From: Stramonita haemastoma
Taxonomy: Eukaryota > Mollusca > Gastropoda > Neogastropoda > Muricidae
Assembly: GCA_030674155.1 (NCBI GenBank)
Contig: CM060335.1
Coordinates: 28,517,597 to 28,537,596 of the forward strand
Reading direction: 5' to 3'
Length of the DNA: 20,000 nt
Positions 1-7,679 of this stretch are shown here, piece by piece. Each line of letters starts with the position of its first letter. The first letter of the stretch is position 1. A program made the position numbers and the translations under genes. Below the pieces are notes generated by a model. The model did no database searches, had not been told where the DNA came from, and saw only the letters and a program-made list of their open reading frames with translations.

Positions 1-300
1 TATGATTTTCGGGGCTATAAAGAGCTATAAGTATGCGACGTTTACCCCCCTCCTCCTCCCCTCCTCACCCCTTCCCCTCGCCGGAAAAAGCAAACTCCTT
101 TCTATTAAAAAAGAAGTTTTTTTCCTACTGACAGTTGTTTTACCAGGTTTCTTTTGGGATTTTTTTTTGTTTTTGATTGTTTTAAACAAACTTTTGTTTG
201 AAAATATCCAACACTGTCAAAAATGTGGATAACAATAAATGAGTAGTTCATTCATTAAGGAAAAAACACCACCAACAAAATAAAAAAGCAAAGCATAAAA
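1..300. other. AT-rich stretch without a gene
   Basis: The stretch holds T-runs and C-rich patches. The short ORFs crossing it have low-complexity composition and no recognisable domain. No RNA gene or repeat family is recognised here. Confidence 0.6.
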
Positions 301-302
301 GG

Positions 303-495
303 AAACCGGCCATGCTGAGGACGCCAGCTATTCTGCTTAATTCATCATCCCTAAGATTCAGCTGAAAATAGGTACCTGCCCTTTTTAGGGTCAGGGAAGG
401 TAAAGCAGCGAGGAAGAGGAGATGGGCACCGCCCTTAATATGCTGGCCCCTAGAGAAGCTGAGGTCTCTGATACCTCGCTCCCCTACGACCACAA
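303..495 (-). repeat. Dispersed repeat family A, inverted copy
   Basis: The segment 395-495 is the near-exact reverse complement of 1562-1668. The shared core contains GGGGCCAGCATATTAAGGG and the flank GGTCGTAGGGCAGCGAGG. Two diverged copies in opposite orientation, about 1.1 kb apart, indicate an interspersed repeat, possibly a short retroposon. This copy extends further on its 3' side, to about 303, than the other. An 81-codon minus-strand ORF crosses it, but it lies inside the repeat and is not considered a gene. Exact ends and the family name are unknown. Confidence 0.7.
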
Positions 496-814
496 AGGTG
501 TTTTCTCTTTCGTTTTTCCTTTCCTCTTTTCTTTTTTACTATCTCTCTTGTCTATTTTCTGCTCTCTGAGACCACTCCTTACCCTTTTCCAAAAGTAAAT
601 CTGTGACATACTTTCTGTTTATACACACACTGTTTTGCATGTATTGTTTTGTTCTGGCAACCAGGCAGTATTGTTGAAGCCACCAGGATGGGCACAGGGT
701 GTTAATTCTACAGTGTTATTTCCCCATAGTATGTTTTTCTTATGAACCATGTGTGTGTACACTGAAGTGTTCGTTATCCTTGTATTTTTTTGTGTATTTT
801 GTATTTTGTACCAC
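496..814. other. No gene recognised
   Basis: This is T-rich sequence with pyrimidine tracts (about 505-560) and no coding or RNA signal that I can support. Confidence 0.6.
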
Positions 815-902
815 TTTATGTCACGCAGATTTCTCTGCGCGAAATTCGGGCTGCTCTCCCCGGGGAGAGCGCGTCGCCACATTTGCAGCGCCTACCCATT
901 TT
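815..902 (+). repeat. Probable dispersed repeat fragment, GC-rich core
   Basis: This is a compact GC-rich block in AT-rich surroundings. It has the motifs CGGGCTGCTCTCCCCGGGG and GAGCGCGTCGCCACATTTGC, followed by CAGCGCC and CCCATTTTT. I recall closely similar text as a widely dispersed sequence in molluscan genomes, so I call it a repeat fragment. The window contains only one copy, so multiplicity is not shown by the sequence. The short ORFs on both strands here are not supported as genes. Confidence 0.4.
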
Positions 903-1200
903 TAAAAACTAAAAATTAAATAAACCATAATACAAACTGCTACAATACCACATATTTAATACTGTTTTTTTTTTTTTTAATTCAATACAAAAACAGCAAC
1001 TGCAACAACATAACCTATTGGTACAAAGGAATTATCTCTAGCAAAAGTCAGTAGGAAAGAAAAAAAACCCAAAAAACCCCCAATAATCTTTCGACTCGCA
1101 AAGTAAATAAAACAATACTCAGGGACAAGATTTTTTTTTCTCTTTTAAATCAAATGGATGACATTTTGCTTTTGTAACAAGTTCTAAGAAAGAAAGAGTG
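903..1200. other. No gene recognised
   Basis: This is A/T-rich sequence with a poly-T run near 966-978 and A-rich and C-rich patches near 1060-1080. No domain-bearing ORF is seen. Confidence 0.6.
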
Positions 1201-1202
1201 GT

Positions 1203-1320
1203 CAAACTCTTCTTCTTCTTCTTCATCTTCTTCTTCTTCTTCTCCTCCTCCTTTGCATTCTTCTTCTCCTTTGCATTCTTCTTCTTTGCATTCTTCTCCT
1301 TTGCATTCTTCTTCTTCTGT
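1203..1320 (+). repeat. Imperfect TTC/CTT repeat with CTCCTTTGCATTC subrepeats
   Basis: Runs of TTC and CTC are interrupted by repeats of TTTGCATTCTTCT at about 1252, 1273, 1288 and 1303. It translates as Lys/Glu/Asn-rich or Ser/His-rich low-complexity peptide, as such repeats do, and is not considered coding. Confidence 0.8.
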
Positions 1321-1544
1321 TGGTCATAGTTTGACACAGACAAACCCTTGCTGTACAATACAATTCATGGGGATGTACTGTGAGCAAGGCATCTCCACTA
1401 TAATCAAATTTCTACCCAGTTTCCGAAACAGCAGCTGTCTCCTCTGCTGTTTTGGAGTTTATCATCAAACATGACAGACAAACAATATAATACAATACTG
1501 AACTAGAATACAGACTGATATTGAACGGGCAGTTTTGAATCTTA

Positions 1545-1668
1545 AAGGTAAAGGTGTCCCATAACCTTTGCGGTCGTAGGGCAGCGAGGCATCAGACACC
1601 TCAGCTTCTCTAGGGGCCAGCATATTAAGGGCGGTGCCCATCTCCTCTCCCTCGCTGCTTTACCTGTT
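1545..1668 (+). repeat. Dispersed repeat family A, direct copy
   Basis: This is the second copy of the repeat seen inverted at 395-495. Homology is clear over about 105 bp and stops just after CGCTGCTTTACC, where the left copy continues with unrelated extra sequence. Polarity is assigned relative to the other copy. Confidence 0.7.
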
Positions 1669-1866
1669 GCTGTGTTTAGACATCGTATCCAAAGACAGAA
1701 CGTGGCTATCTTAACTGTGGACAGAAACCCTCAGCTCACCTACATAACATCTCATTATTGGCCCAGGATTAGGGAAAAAGTTATAAACCTCTCATGTTCT
1801 GGATAAGCACGCTATCACCTTGACAGCAGATCTGGTAACTAGTTCTATACATAACGGAAGGTTAAA
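1669..1866. other. Unannotated spacer left of the transposon
   Basis: This is mixed-composition sequence with no ORF of note and no repeat partner in the window. It ends at the TA dinucleotide (1867-1868) that flanks the transposon. Confidence 0.55.
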
Positions 1867-1868
1867 TA

Positions 1869-1892
1869 TAGTGAAGTCCGGATGTAGTGATA
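1869..1892 (+). repeat. Left terminal inverted repeat
   Basis: It matches the reverse complement of 5250-5273 except at the outermost base, which is T here and the expected C at the right end. TA flanks it at 1867-1868. It contains the first copy of the 17-bp motif GTCCGGATGTAGTGATA (1876-1892). Confidence 0.85.
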
Positions 1893-2073
1893 GACCCATA
1901 TAGTGATAGTCCGGCTGTAGTTATAGAATTTCTGGGTCCCAGTCCCAGTTGTTCATGTTCTTTGTTAACTTAGTCCAGTTGTAGTGATATTTTCAGTCCG
2001 GATATAGTGATAGTCCGCTTGTAGTGATACTATTTTCAAGTCATGGGGAAGCTAAAGTCCGGCTGTAGTGATA
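1876..2073 (+). promoter_or_regulatory. Left subterminal array of a 17-bp motif, putative transposase-binding sites
   Basis: Copies of GTCCGGATGTAGTGATA, with one to three changes, lie at 1876-1892, 1909-1925, 1973-1989, 1996-2012, 2013-2029 and 2057-2073. A partial copy without the GTCCGG half lies near 1897-1908. All copies point the same way. The array stops about 30 bp before the ATG of the HTH ORF, so it also covers the likely promoter region. Repeated subterminal motifs are typical transposase-binding sites; that role is inferred here. Confidence 0.7.
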
Positions 2074-2102
2074 ATGTTCGAGAGTAATCTCCCTTTACCA
2101 AA

Positions 2103-2333
2103 ATGGCGAGCAAAAGCCAGCCACGCAGGAAAATTGATCTCTTGAAAGACATTGAAAGAAAACAAGGTACACAGATGGAAATTGCAAAGAAGTACAAGGT
2201 TGCACAGTCAACAGTATGCGCTATTGTGAAAAATGGTGAACAATTAAAGCAGAAGTTTTATAGTGGTGAGACCAGTGCGAATAGGAAGCGCGAGAGATGC
2301 CCTGGGGATCCGTCACACAGGACAGGGGTCTAG
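2103..2333 (+). CDS. CENP-B/Tigger-type N-terminal helix-turn-helix protein, truncated
   Basis: The ORF is 76 codons and starts at an ATG in good context (AAAATGG). Residues about 9-60 match the CENP-B N-terminal (Psq-like) DNA-binding HTH of Tigger/pogo transposases. A basic start (RRKIDLLKDIE) is followed by the helix pattern MEIAKKYKVAQSTVCAIVKN. In full-length transposases a second HTH and a DDE domain would follow. Here the frame runs into the 21-bp minisatellite and stops at its first TAG-containing unit after the basic segment ANRKRER. The product would be only a DNA-binding domain. It lies directly after the array of 17-bp motifs, so it or its intact relatives may bind them. It may be a truncated transposase, a 5' exon of a longer spliced product, or a repressor-like fragment. 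Family assignment is from motif recognition only. Confidence 0.7.
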   Translation: MASKSQPRRKIDLLKDIERKQGTQMEIAKKYKVAQSTVCAIVKNGEQLKQKFYSGETSANRKRERCPGDPSHRTGV

Positions 2334-3637
2334 TCACACAGGACAGGGGTCTACTCACACAGGACAAGGTTATAGTCACACAGGGCAGGGGTCTACTCAC
2401 ACAGGACAGGGTTATAGTCACACAGGACAGGGGTCTACTCACACAGGACAGGGTTATAGTCACACAGGACAGGGGTCTACTCACACAGGACAGGGTTATA
2501 GTCACACAGGACAGGGGTCTAGTCACACAGGACAAGGTTATAGTCACACAGGACAGGGGTCTAGTCACACAGGACAGGGGTCTAGTCACACAGGACAAGG
2601 TTATAGTCACACAGGACAGGGGTCTAGTCACACAGGACAGGGGTCTAGTCACACAGGACAAGGTTATAGTCACACAGGACAGGGGTCTAGTCACACAGGA
2701 CAAGGTTATAGTCACACAGGACAGGGGTCTAGTCACACAGGACAAGGTTATAGTCACACAGGACAGGGGTCTAGTCACACAGGACAGGGGTCTAGTCACA
2801 CAGGACAGGGGCCTACTCACACAGGACAGGGGCCTAGTCACACAGGACAGGGGTCTAGTCACACAGGACAGGGGTCTAGTCACACAGGACAGGGGTCTAC
2901 TCACACAGGACAGGGGTCTAGTCACACAGGACAGGGGTCTAGTCACACAGGACAGGGGTCTAGTCACACAGGACAGGGGCCTACTCACACAGGACAGGGG
3001 TCTAGTCACACAGGACAGGGGTCTAGTCACACAGGACAAGGTTATAGTCACACAGGACAGGGGCCTACTCACACAGGACAGGGGTCTAGTCACACACAGG
3101 ACAGGGGTCTACTCACACAGGACAGGGTCTACTCACACAGGACAGGGGTCTAGTCACACAGGACAGGGGCCTAGTCACACAGGACAAGGTTATAGTCACA
3201 CAGGACAGGGGCCTACTCACACAGGACAGGGGTCTAGTCACACAGGACAGGGGTCTAGTCACACAGGACAGGGGTCTAGTCACACAGGACAAGGTTATAG
3301 TCACACAGGACAGGGGTCTAGTCGCACAGGACAGGGGTCTAGTCACACAGGACAGGGGTCTAGTCACACAGGACAAGGTTATAGTCACACAGGACAGGGG
3401 TCTAGTCGCACAGGACAGGGGTCTAGTCGCACAGGACAGGGGTCTAGTCACACAGGACAAGGTTATAGTCACACAGGACAGGGGTCTAGTCACACAGGAC
3501 AGGGGTCTAGTCACACAGGACAGGGGTCTAGTCACACAGGACAAGGTTATAGTCACACAGGACAGGGGTCTAGTCGCACAGGACAGGGGTCTAGTCACAC
3601 AGGACAGGGATGTAGCTACACTGGACAGGGATCTGAT
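2311..3637 (+). repeat. 21-bp minisatellite of about 62 units inside the transposon
   Basis: The core is GGACAGGGGTCTAGTCACA plus two bases, giving 21 bp. Variants include GTTATAGTC, GTCTACTC, GCCTACTC and, only in the last third, GTCGCAC. The first units alternate GTCTACTC and GTTATAGTC types, giving a higher-order pattern, while later parts are runs of GTCTAGTC. Because 21 is a multiple of three, two plus-strand frames and one minus frame stay open. Peptides read TQDRGLV or HTGQGSS heptads. Two odd-length units near 3090 (+2) and 3120 (-1) shift the frame. A 474-codon frame from an ATG at 2297 runs through the array to a TGA at 3716-3718 and ends in an acidic segment ([15 protein letters not shown]) just before the OTU domain. 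The last units near 3600-3635 are degenerate. Translation of the array is uncertain. Confidence 0.9.
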
Positions 3638-3718
3638 GATAATGATACGGATATCGAAATCCAAGAAGTTGAACCGGGACCTCAACTTAGTTTTACGCCA
3701 ACTGGGTCCCAGTGGTGA

Positions 3719-4201
3719 AGAGAGCATGCCTTTCAGCTGGGGTTACCCGCTCCTTTGACGTTGCCCGAACGGCGGGCAAAGTCTGCTTTGGGTGATCCTT
3801 GTGAAGTAGACCTTGTCATTGGCGATGGCAATTGTTTATATCGGGCACTCAGCCTAGAAGTTTCTGGTACACAAAATTATCATGAGGAAATCAGGGCGAG
3901 AATTGTTGATATTATGCTTCAAAATCCAAACACCTTTGAAGGGTATGTAGGAAGAAGCATTGGCGATTACGTTTTGGAACATAGCCTTCCGTTGCGCACA
4001 TGGGGAACTGACGCAGAGATTTATGCTGCGGCAACACTTCTCCAAACAGGTATTGTCGTGTACACGGCAGTGAATGAGTCCCGGAGAGAATGGATCCATC
4101 ACCTGCCCCTCTTCCCAATTCCATCCATTGGGTTCAACCAGGAAAACATTTATCTAAGAAACCTATGCGGCCACTTTGAACGTGTTGTCAGCGTTTGCTA
4201 A
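3719..4201 (+). CDS. OTU-family cysteine protease domain (deubiquitinase-like), lacking its own start
   Basis: The open frame encodes about 160 residues. Expected OTU landmarks are present in order: [11 protein letters not shown] with catalytic Asp and Cys, a middle segment with [14 protein letters not shown], and a C-terminal CGHFERVV with the catalytic His. OTU enzymes cleave ubiquitin or related conjugates. The length of about 130 residues from GDGNC to the stop suits a compact OTU fold. There is no ATG before the active-site Cys. The same frame upstream reads through the minisatellite but is closed by TGA at 3716-3718. The domain therefore needs splicing, readthrough or a non-ATG start, or it is a relic. 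The conserved motifs and uninterrupted frame suggest it has been under selection until recently. It sits within the transposon between the minisatellite and the right end. OTU domains are known in other mobile elements, which makes cargo the likeliest explanation. Confidence 0.75.
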   Translation, partial: REHAFQLGLPAPLTLPERRAKSALGDPCEVDLVIGDGNCLYRALSLEVSGTQNYHEEIRARIVDIMLQNPNTFEGYVGRSIGDYVLEHSLPLRTWGTDAEIYAAATLLQTGIVVYTAVNESRREWIHHLPLFPIPSIGFNQENIYLRNLCGHFERVVSVC

Positions 4202-4659
4202 GCTCAGACTATGTCACATAGGCTACACTGGAAGTAGCTACTAAGATGCTGTTTCACAATCAGTGTACATGTACATGCACATGTACATATAAGCTTTACT
4301 TACCATTTAAGTTACACACAGTCTGTGGAATACTAGCATTAAAAAGCATTGCTCTTTTTTAGCACAAAATTAATTCAGCTAAGTCATTATTTAAAATTGA
4401 TTGATACAGATATTGTGTTTTATCTACTTAATCACTATTGTTTTCGACATCACAATTTTAATACATGTGGTTACATGTTGTATCTTTTAGCCTGTGTTTG
4501 AAGTTTCAATCCAAAGAATTGGATAGTGTTTGCGTTAAAAGGAAGTACATTTACTTGTACATGTGTACATTTTTATTTTTTCATTTGTTACTGATTAAAG
4601 ACTACATTTCATTCCTAAAAAATCTGACAATTTTTCATTTAACCCTTATTTCTAAGTGG

Positions 4660-4660
<1 letters not shown>
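4202..4660. other. Non-coding interior of the transposon
   Basis: AT-rich sequence follows the OTU stop. The only structure noted is a palindromic TGTACATGTACATGCACATG stretch near 4264-4286. No remnant of a DDE domain was recognised here. Confidence 0.55.
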
Positions 4661-4662
<2 letters not shown>

Positions 4663-4749
<87 letters not shown>

Positions 4750-4786
4750 ACTCTCTCTCTCTCTCTAAAACACACACACACGCACG

Positions 4787-4876
<90 letters not shown>
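4663..4876 (+). repeat. Compound CT then CA microsatellite
   Basis: About 100 bp of (CT)n with a few interruptions is followed at about 4770 by (CA)n with GCACGCACG interruptions, to 4876. Long ORFs here on both strands (poly-SL, poly-TH, poly-CV) are artefacts of the dinucleotide repeat. Confidence 0.95.
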
Positions 4877-4878
<2 letters not shown>

Positions 4879-5013
4879 CTGTTGAACTGCCAGACATTTG
4901 CAAGCCTGACAAAGACGACAGAAGAAACGTCACAAAACGAAATCAATGGTGGTTCCAAATTCACCTTGTTACTGCCTTGAGGCTAGTTTACCAAATGTGC
5001 CGCAGCATGTAGC

Positions 5014-5019
5014 AATAAA
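5014..5019 (+). terminator. Putative polyadenylation signal AATAAA
   Basis: AATAAA lies just upstream of the right subterminal motif array and downstream of the OTU frame. That is a sensible place for the 3' end of a plus-strand transposon transcript. A hexamer alone is weak evidence. Confidence 0.35.
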
Positions 5020-5030
5020 AGCTTTGAAGA

Positions 5031-5266
5031 TATCACTACAACTACAAGCGATTGGCCGGATGTAGTAATAAAACCTACAAAAATATCACTATAACCGGAC
5101 GTCCGGATGTAGTGATAAAACCTACAAAAAATATCACTATAACCGGACCTCCGGATGTGGTGATAGAACCTACAAAAATATCACTATAACCGGACGTCCG
5201 GGTGTAATGATAGTCCGGATGTTGTGATGAAAAAATTGGTCCCAAGGGCTATCACTACATCCGGAC
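5031..5266. promoter_or_regulatory. Right subterminal array, 17-bp motif in palindromic pairs
   Basis: Inverted and direct copies of GTCCGGATGTAGTGATA abut each other. Pairs meet at 5100/5101, 5148/5149 and 5195/5196, so the palindrome centres are 47-48 bp apart. Each pair is joined to the next by a spacer like AAACCTACAAAAA. Further copies are direct at 5054-5070 and 5213-5229 and inverted at 5250-5266 inside the TIR. A degenerate half lies at 5031-5040. The left end has only direct copies, so the two ends are organised differently. A transposase-binding or hairpin-forming role is inferred. Confidence 0.7.
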
Positions 5267-5273
5267 TTCACTG
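5250..5273 (-). repeat. Right terminal inverted repeat
   Basis: Read on the minus strand from 5273 it begins CAGTGAAGTCCGGATGTAGT and matches the left end at 1869-1892 in all but the first base. It is followed by TA at 5274-5275. Confidence 0.85.
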
Positions 5274-5325
5274 TAGATAGGTAATTAATTGAATAAATAG
5301 AAAAACAATGAATTAATAAAAAGAT

Positions 5326-5327
<2 letters not shown>

Positions 5328-5395
<68 letters not shown>
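5328..5395 (+). repeat. (AT)n microsatellite
   Basis: This is an uninterrupted AT dinucleotide run of about 65 bp. Confidence 0.95.
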
Positions 5396-5398
<3 letters not shown>

Positions 5399-5424
5399 CA
5401 AAATTGGTGTCATACCATCACGTC

Positions 5425-5495
5425 ATCGAAATAAACACCCCTGAGGAAGGCGAAAGCCGAAATATTGAGGAACCATATATGCTGGTTGTTTTACT
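5425..5495 (+). ncRNA. Hammerhead-ribozyme-like core, probably a degenerate retroelement fragment
   Basis: The segment CTGAGGAAGGCGAAAGCCG (5441-5459), followed by AAA, has the order CUGANGA, a GGC/GCC stem with a GAAA loop, then GAAA. This is the conserved core of hammerhead ribozymes, apart from one extra A before stem II. Upstream AAACACC could pair with downstream GGTTGTTT (about 5483-5490) as a bulged stem I, and ATAT/ATAT could form stem III. The cleavage-site triplet is not canonical in any pairing I tried, so activity is doubtful. Hammerhead motifs of this kind are known in Penelope-like elements and retrozymes. It is sandwiched between two AT microsatellites. Confidence 0.35.
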
Positions 5496-5511
5496 TTCGC
5501 TGTGTGTTTTA

Positions 5512-5626
<115 letters not shown>

Positions 5627-5777
5627 CCGAGATAGATACCTGATACTAATATTTTTGGCTCCGAATTGAAAAATCTTGGCTCAGCTAAAAAGGTGTGCCA
5701 GTTATTGCTGTTATTAAAGTACCAAGAACTACGTCTAAATATTGCTACACTTTGAAATAGGGTGTTGATAATCATTG

Positions 5778-5885
5778 TCCTCATCCATTGATCAGACTTT
5801 AAACGGGGGTCCCATGTGTGAACATACACTGAACATCTTGCAGCACATGTAAAAACCCGCTCCATCTTTCGGAACATAACAGCCT
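5778..5885 (+). mobile_element. SINE family B body fragment, plus orientation
   Basis: The stretch GAACATCTTGC, GCACATGT, AACCCGCTCC resembles the SINE B copy at 19278-19485 (GAACATCTTGCGCACACGTT, CCTGCTCC). It is diverged and lacks the tRNA-like head and the tail. Both ends are uncertain. Confidence 0.5.
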
Positions 5886-5989
5886 GCACATCTGATTAAA
5901 AGGGAGTAAACCGTCTCAAGTCTTGCCAAAATGGCTGCTTACGTGGCAAGGCACTTGATCAGCCATGCATGGAAAAGACTTATGGATTG

Positions 5990-6505
5990 TGTGCAAATCT
6001 TTATCCAGCGTGCGCGTATTCTTATCCCTTGTGTGCTTATCCTTATCCATTGTGTGCTTATCCTTATCCATTGTGTGTTTATCCTTATCCATTGTGTGCT
6101 TATCCTTATCCACTGTGTGCTTATCCTTATCCAAGGTATGCTTATCTTTATCTATTGTGTTTTTATCCTTTTCCAAGGTATGCTTTTCCTTATCCGTTAT
6201 GTGCTTATCCTTATCCACTATATGCTTATCGTTATCCATTATGTGCTAATTCTTATCCGTTATATGCTTATCCTTATCCGTTGTATGCTTATTCTCATCC
6301 GTTGTATGCTTATCATTATCCATTGTGTGCTTACCCTTATCCTTTGTGTGTTATCCTTCTCTGCTGTGTGATTATCCTTATCTGTTGTGTGCTTATTCTT
6401 ATCCATTGTGTGCTTATCCTTATTCGTTGTGTGCTTATATTTATCCGTTGTGTGCTTATCCATTGTGTGTTTATTCTTATGTACTATGTGCTTATCTTTT
6501 TAAAA
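5990..6505 (+). repeat. Second 21-bp minisatellite, left block
   Basis: The unit is close to TGTGTGCTTATCCTTATCC plus two bases, 21 bp, repeated about 24 times with increasing variation and some shortened units toward the right. All three plus frames and one minus frame stay open for long stretches (heptads such as CAYPYPL or DKDKHTM). That follows from the unit length, and there is no gene evidence. It is unrelated in sequence to the 2311-3637 array. Confidence 0.9.
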
Positions 6506-6518
6506 AAAATTATATCTA

Positions 6519-6843
6519 GGATAATGGAATAAGCAGTCATGTGGTATTTTTACGTCCAGCCCCCGTGTGTATGCAGTTTTGTAAATCTTGTCATTTGTTC
6601 CCATCGGCACACAATGGCCTACATTTACGAAAAGTGGAACAGGATTTAACGTGTGCGCAAGATGTTCTGCGTGCATTCACACACGGGCATCGGTTTATTG
6701 TCTCATCCGAATGACTTTTGGAGAGGGTGGAATCAACACTGATGTTAACTCCAGGGGAAAAATCCTCTCGAACGGGAATCGAGCCCGGTCGTCAGACTGT
6801 CAGACTGCGAGGGCAATATTCTGAACGCTAGGCTATCTCGTCC
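6519..6843 (-). mobile_element. tRNA-derived SINE, family B, with intact head
   Basis: Read on the minus strand, the head near 6843 has an A-box-like TAGCCTAGCG (6826-6835) and a B-box-like GGCTCGATTCC (6775-6785), the internal RNA polymerase III promoter of a tRNA. The body continues to a tail near GAATAAG...CC at about 6519. Homologous bodies occur at 15682-15896 and 19278-19485. The element interrupts the 21-bp minisatellite, which resumes at 6849 in the same phase of motifs, so it probably inserted there. It does not fold into a plausible functional tRNA. Confidence 0.75.
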
Positions 6844-6848
6844 CCCCA

Positions 6849-7316
6849 GTGTATGCTTATCTTTATCCACTGTGTGCTTACGATTATGTGCTTTTCCATG
6901 TCCACTGTGTGTTTATCCAGTGTATGCTTATCCTCATCCACTCTGCTAATTTTTATCCTTTGTATGTTTATTGATTGTGTGCTTTTCCATATCCATTATG
7001 TGCTTATTTTTATCCATTGTGTGTGTTTATTCATTGTGTGTTTATCCACAGTATGCTTATCCTTATCCATTCAGTGCTTTTCTTTTTCCTTTTTAATTAT
7101 GTGTTTATACATTGTGTTGTTATCCAGTAAGTGCTTAAACGTATCCAGTGTGTGCTTATAAATTTGATGTTTACCCATGATGTGCTAATCTTTATCCACT
7201 GTGTGCTTATCCACTATTTGTTTATCCATTATGTGCTTATCCAATGTGTACTTACCCAATGTGTGCTTATCTATTATGCTATTATCAACTGAGTGCTTAT
7301 CCTGATTCATTGTGTG
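6849..7316 (+). repeat. Second 21-bp minisatellite, right degenerate block
   Basis: TGTGTGCTTATCC-type units continue after the SINE but are shorter and more diverged, with many lacking the second TTATCC. They fade at about 7316. Confidence 0.8.
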
Positions 7317-7378
7317 CTGACAGCCTGGCAGGGAATCTGAGGTGTGGTTATGGAGTCAGTGGGAATATTGGGCGTCTT

Positions 7379-7416
7379 CCCCCCCCCTCCCCCCCCTCCC
7401 CCCCCCCCCCCCCCCG
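7379..7416 (+). repeat. Poly-C tract
   Basis: This is a C run interrupted by three T residues. The exact length in the assembly may be unreliable. Confidence 0.85.
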
Positions 7417-7576
7417 ATAGTACCAAGGAGAGGAACACTCAGCCACAACAACAATAAATCAATAAGGTGTCCATCCCGTTCTTTATTTGTTCCTCGGCTG
7501 GATCTCCGAGGTTACGCTTGAACATTCTGGCAAACATTTTGTAAACATCTTTAGGAGAACCAAACTTGCCGTGTCT

Positions 7577-7578
<2 letters not shown>
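7417..7578. other. No gene recognised
   Basis: Unique-looking sequence between the poly-C tract and an AT microsatellite. No feature is supported. Confidence 0.5.

Positions 7579-7672
<94 letters not shown>
7579..7672 (+). repeat. (AT)n microsatellite
   Basis: This is a long AT dinucleotide run with one phase break near 7660. Confidence 0.95.
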
Positions 7673-7679
7673 AATATCA

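Larger units (their letters stand above)
1869..5273 (+). mobile_element. Chimeric Tigger/pogo-like DNA transposon with HTH and OTU domains, non-autonomous
   Basis: The ends are terminal inverted repeats. The left reads TAGTGAAGTCCGGATGTAG and the right, read from 5273 inward, reads CAGTGAAGTCCGGATGTAG. They are identical for about 24 bp after the first base. Each end is flanked by TA (1867-1868 and 5274-5275), as expected for target-site duplications of the Tc1/mariner/pogo group. The element is about 3.4 kb. From left to right it holds seven 17-bp subterminal motifs, a helix-turn-helix ORF, a 21-bp minisatellite, an OTU protease domain, CT and CA microsatellites, an AATAAA signal, and a second cluster of the 17-bp motif in palindromic pairs. 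The HTH resembles the N-terminal DNA-binding domain of Tigger/CENP-B transposases, which fits the TA target. No DDE catalytic domain was found, so movement would need a transposase in trans. The pairing of HTH and OTU inside one TIR-bounded unit is seen directly; its origin is inferred. Confidence 0.8.

Noticed and set aside
2311..3637. CRISPR array
   Set aside because: The units are contiguous 21-bp tandem repeats without unique spacers, in a eukaryotic setting.
2311..3637. Minisatellite derived from the 17-bp terminal motif (TATAGTCACA versus TATAGTGATA)
   Set aside because: The resemblance covers only about six bases and is not extended by the rest of the unit.
3714..3736. Mini-intron removing the TGA before the OTU domain
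   Set aside because: Donor-like and acceptor-like bases are present, but about 22 bp is far below the usual spliceosomal minimum.
4202..5030. Remnant DDE transposase domain
   Set aside because: No open frame or motif supporting a DDE catalytic region could be read. Most of the stretch is microsatellite or AT-rich.
5931..6532. Protein-coding gene of CAYPYPL heptads
   Set aside because: All three plus frames and one minus frame are open because the unit is 21 bp. There is no non-repetitive domain, and a SINE interrupts the array.
6774..6843. Functional tRNA gene on the minus strand
   Set aside because: The A box is degenerate, and the head is joined to a body repeated elsewhere in the window.
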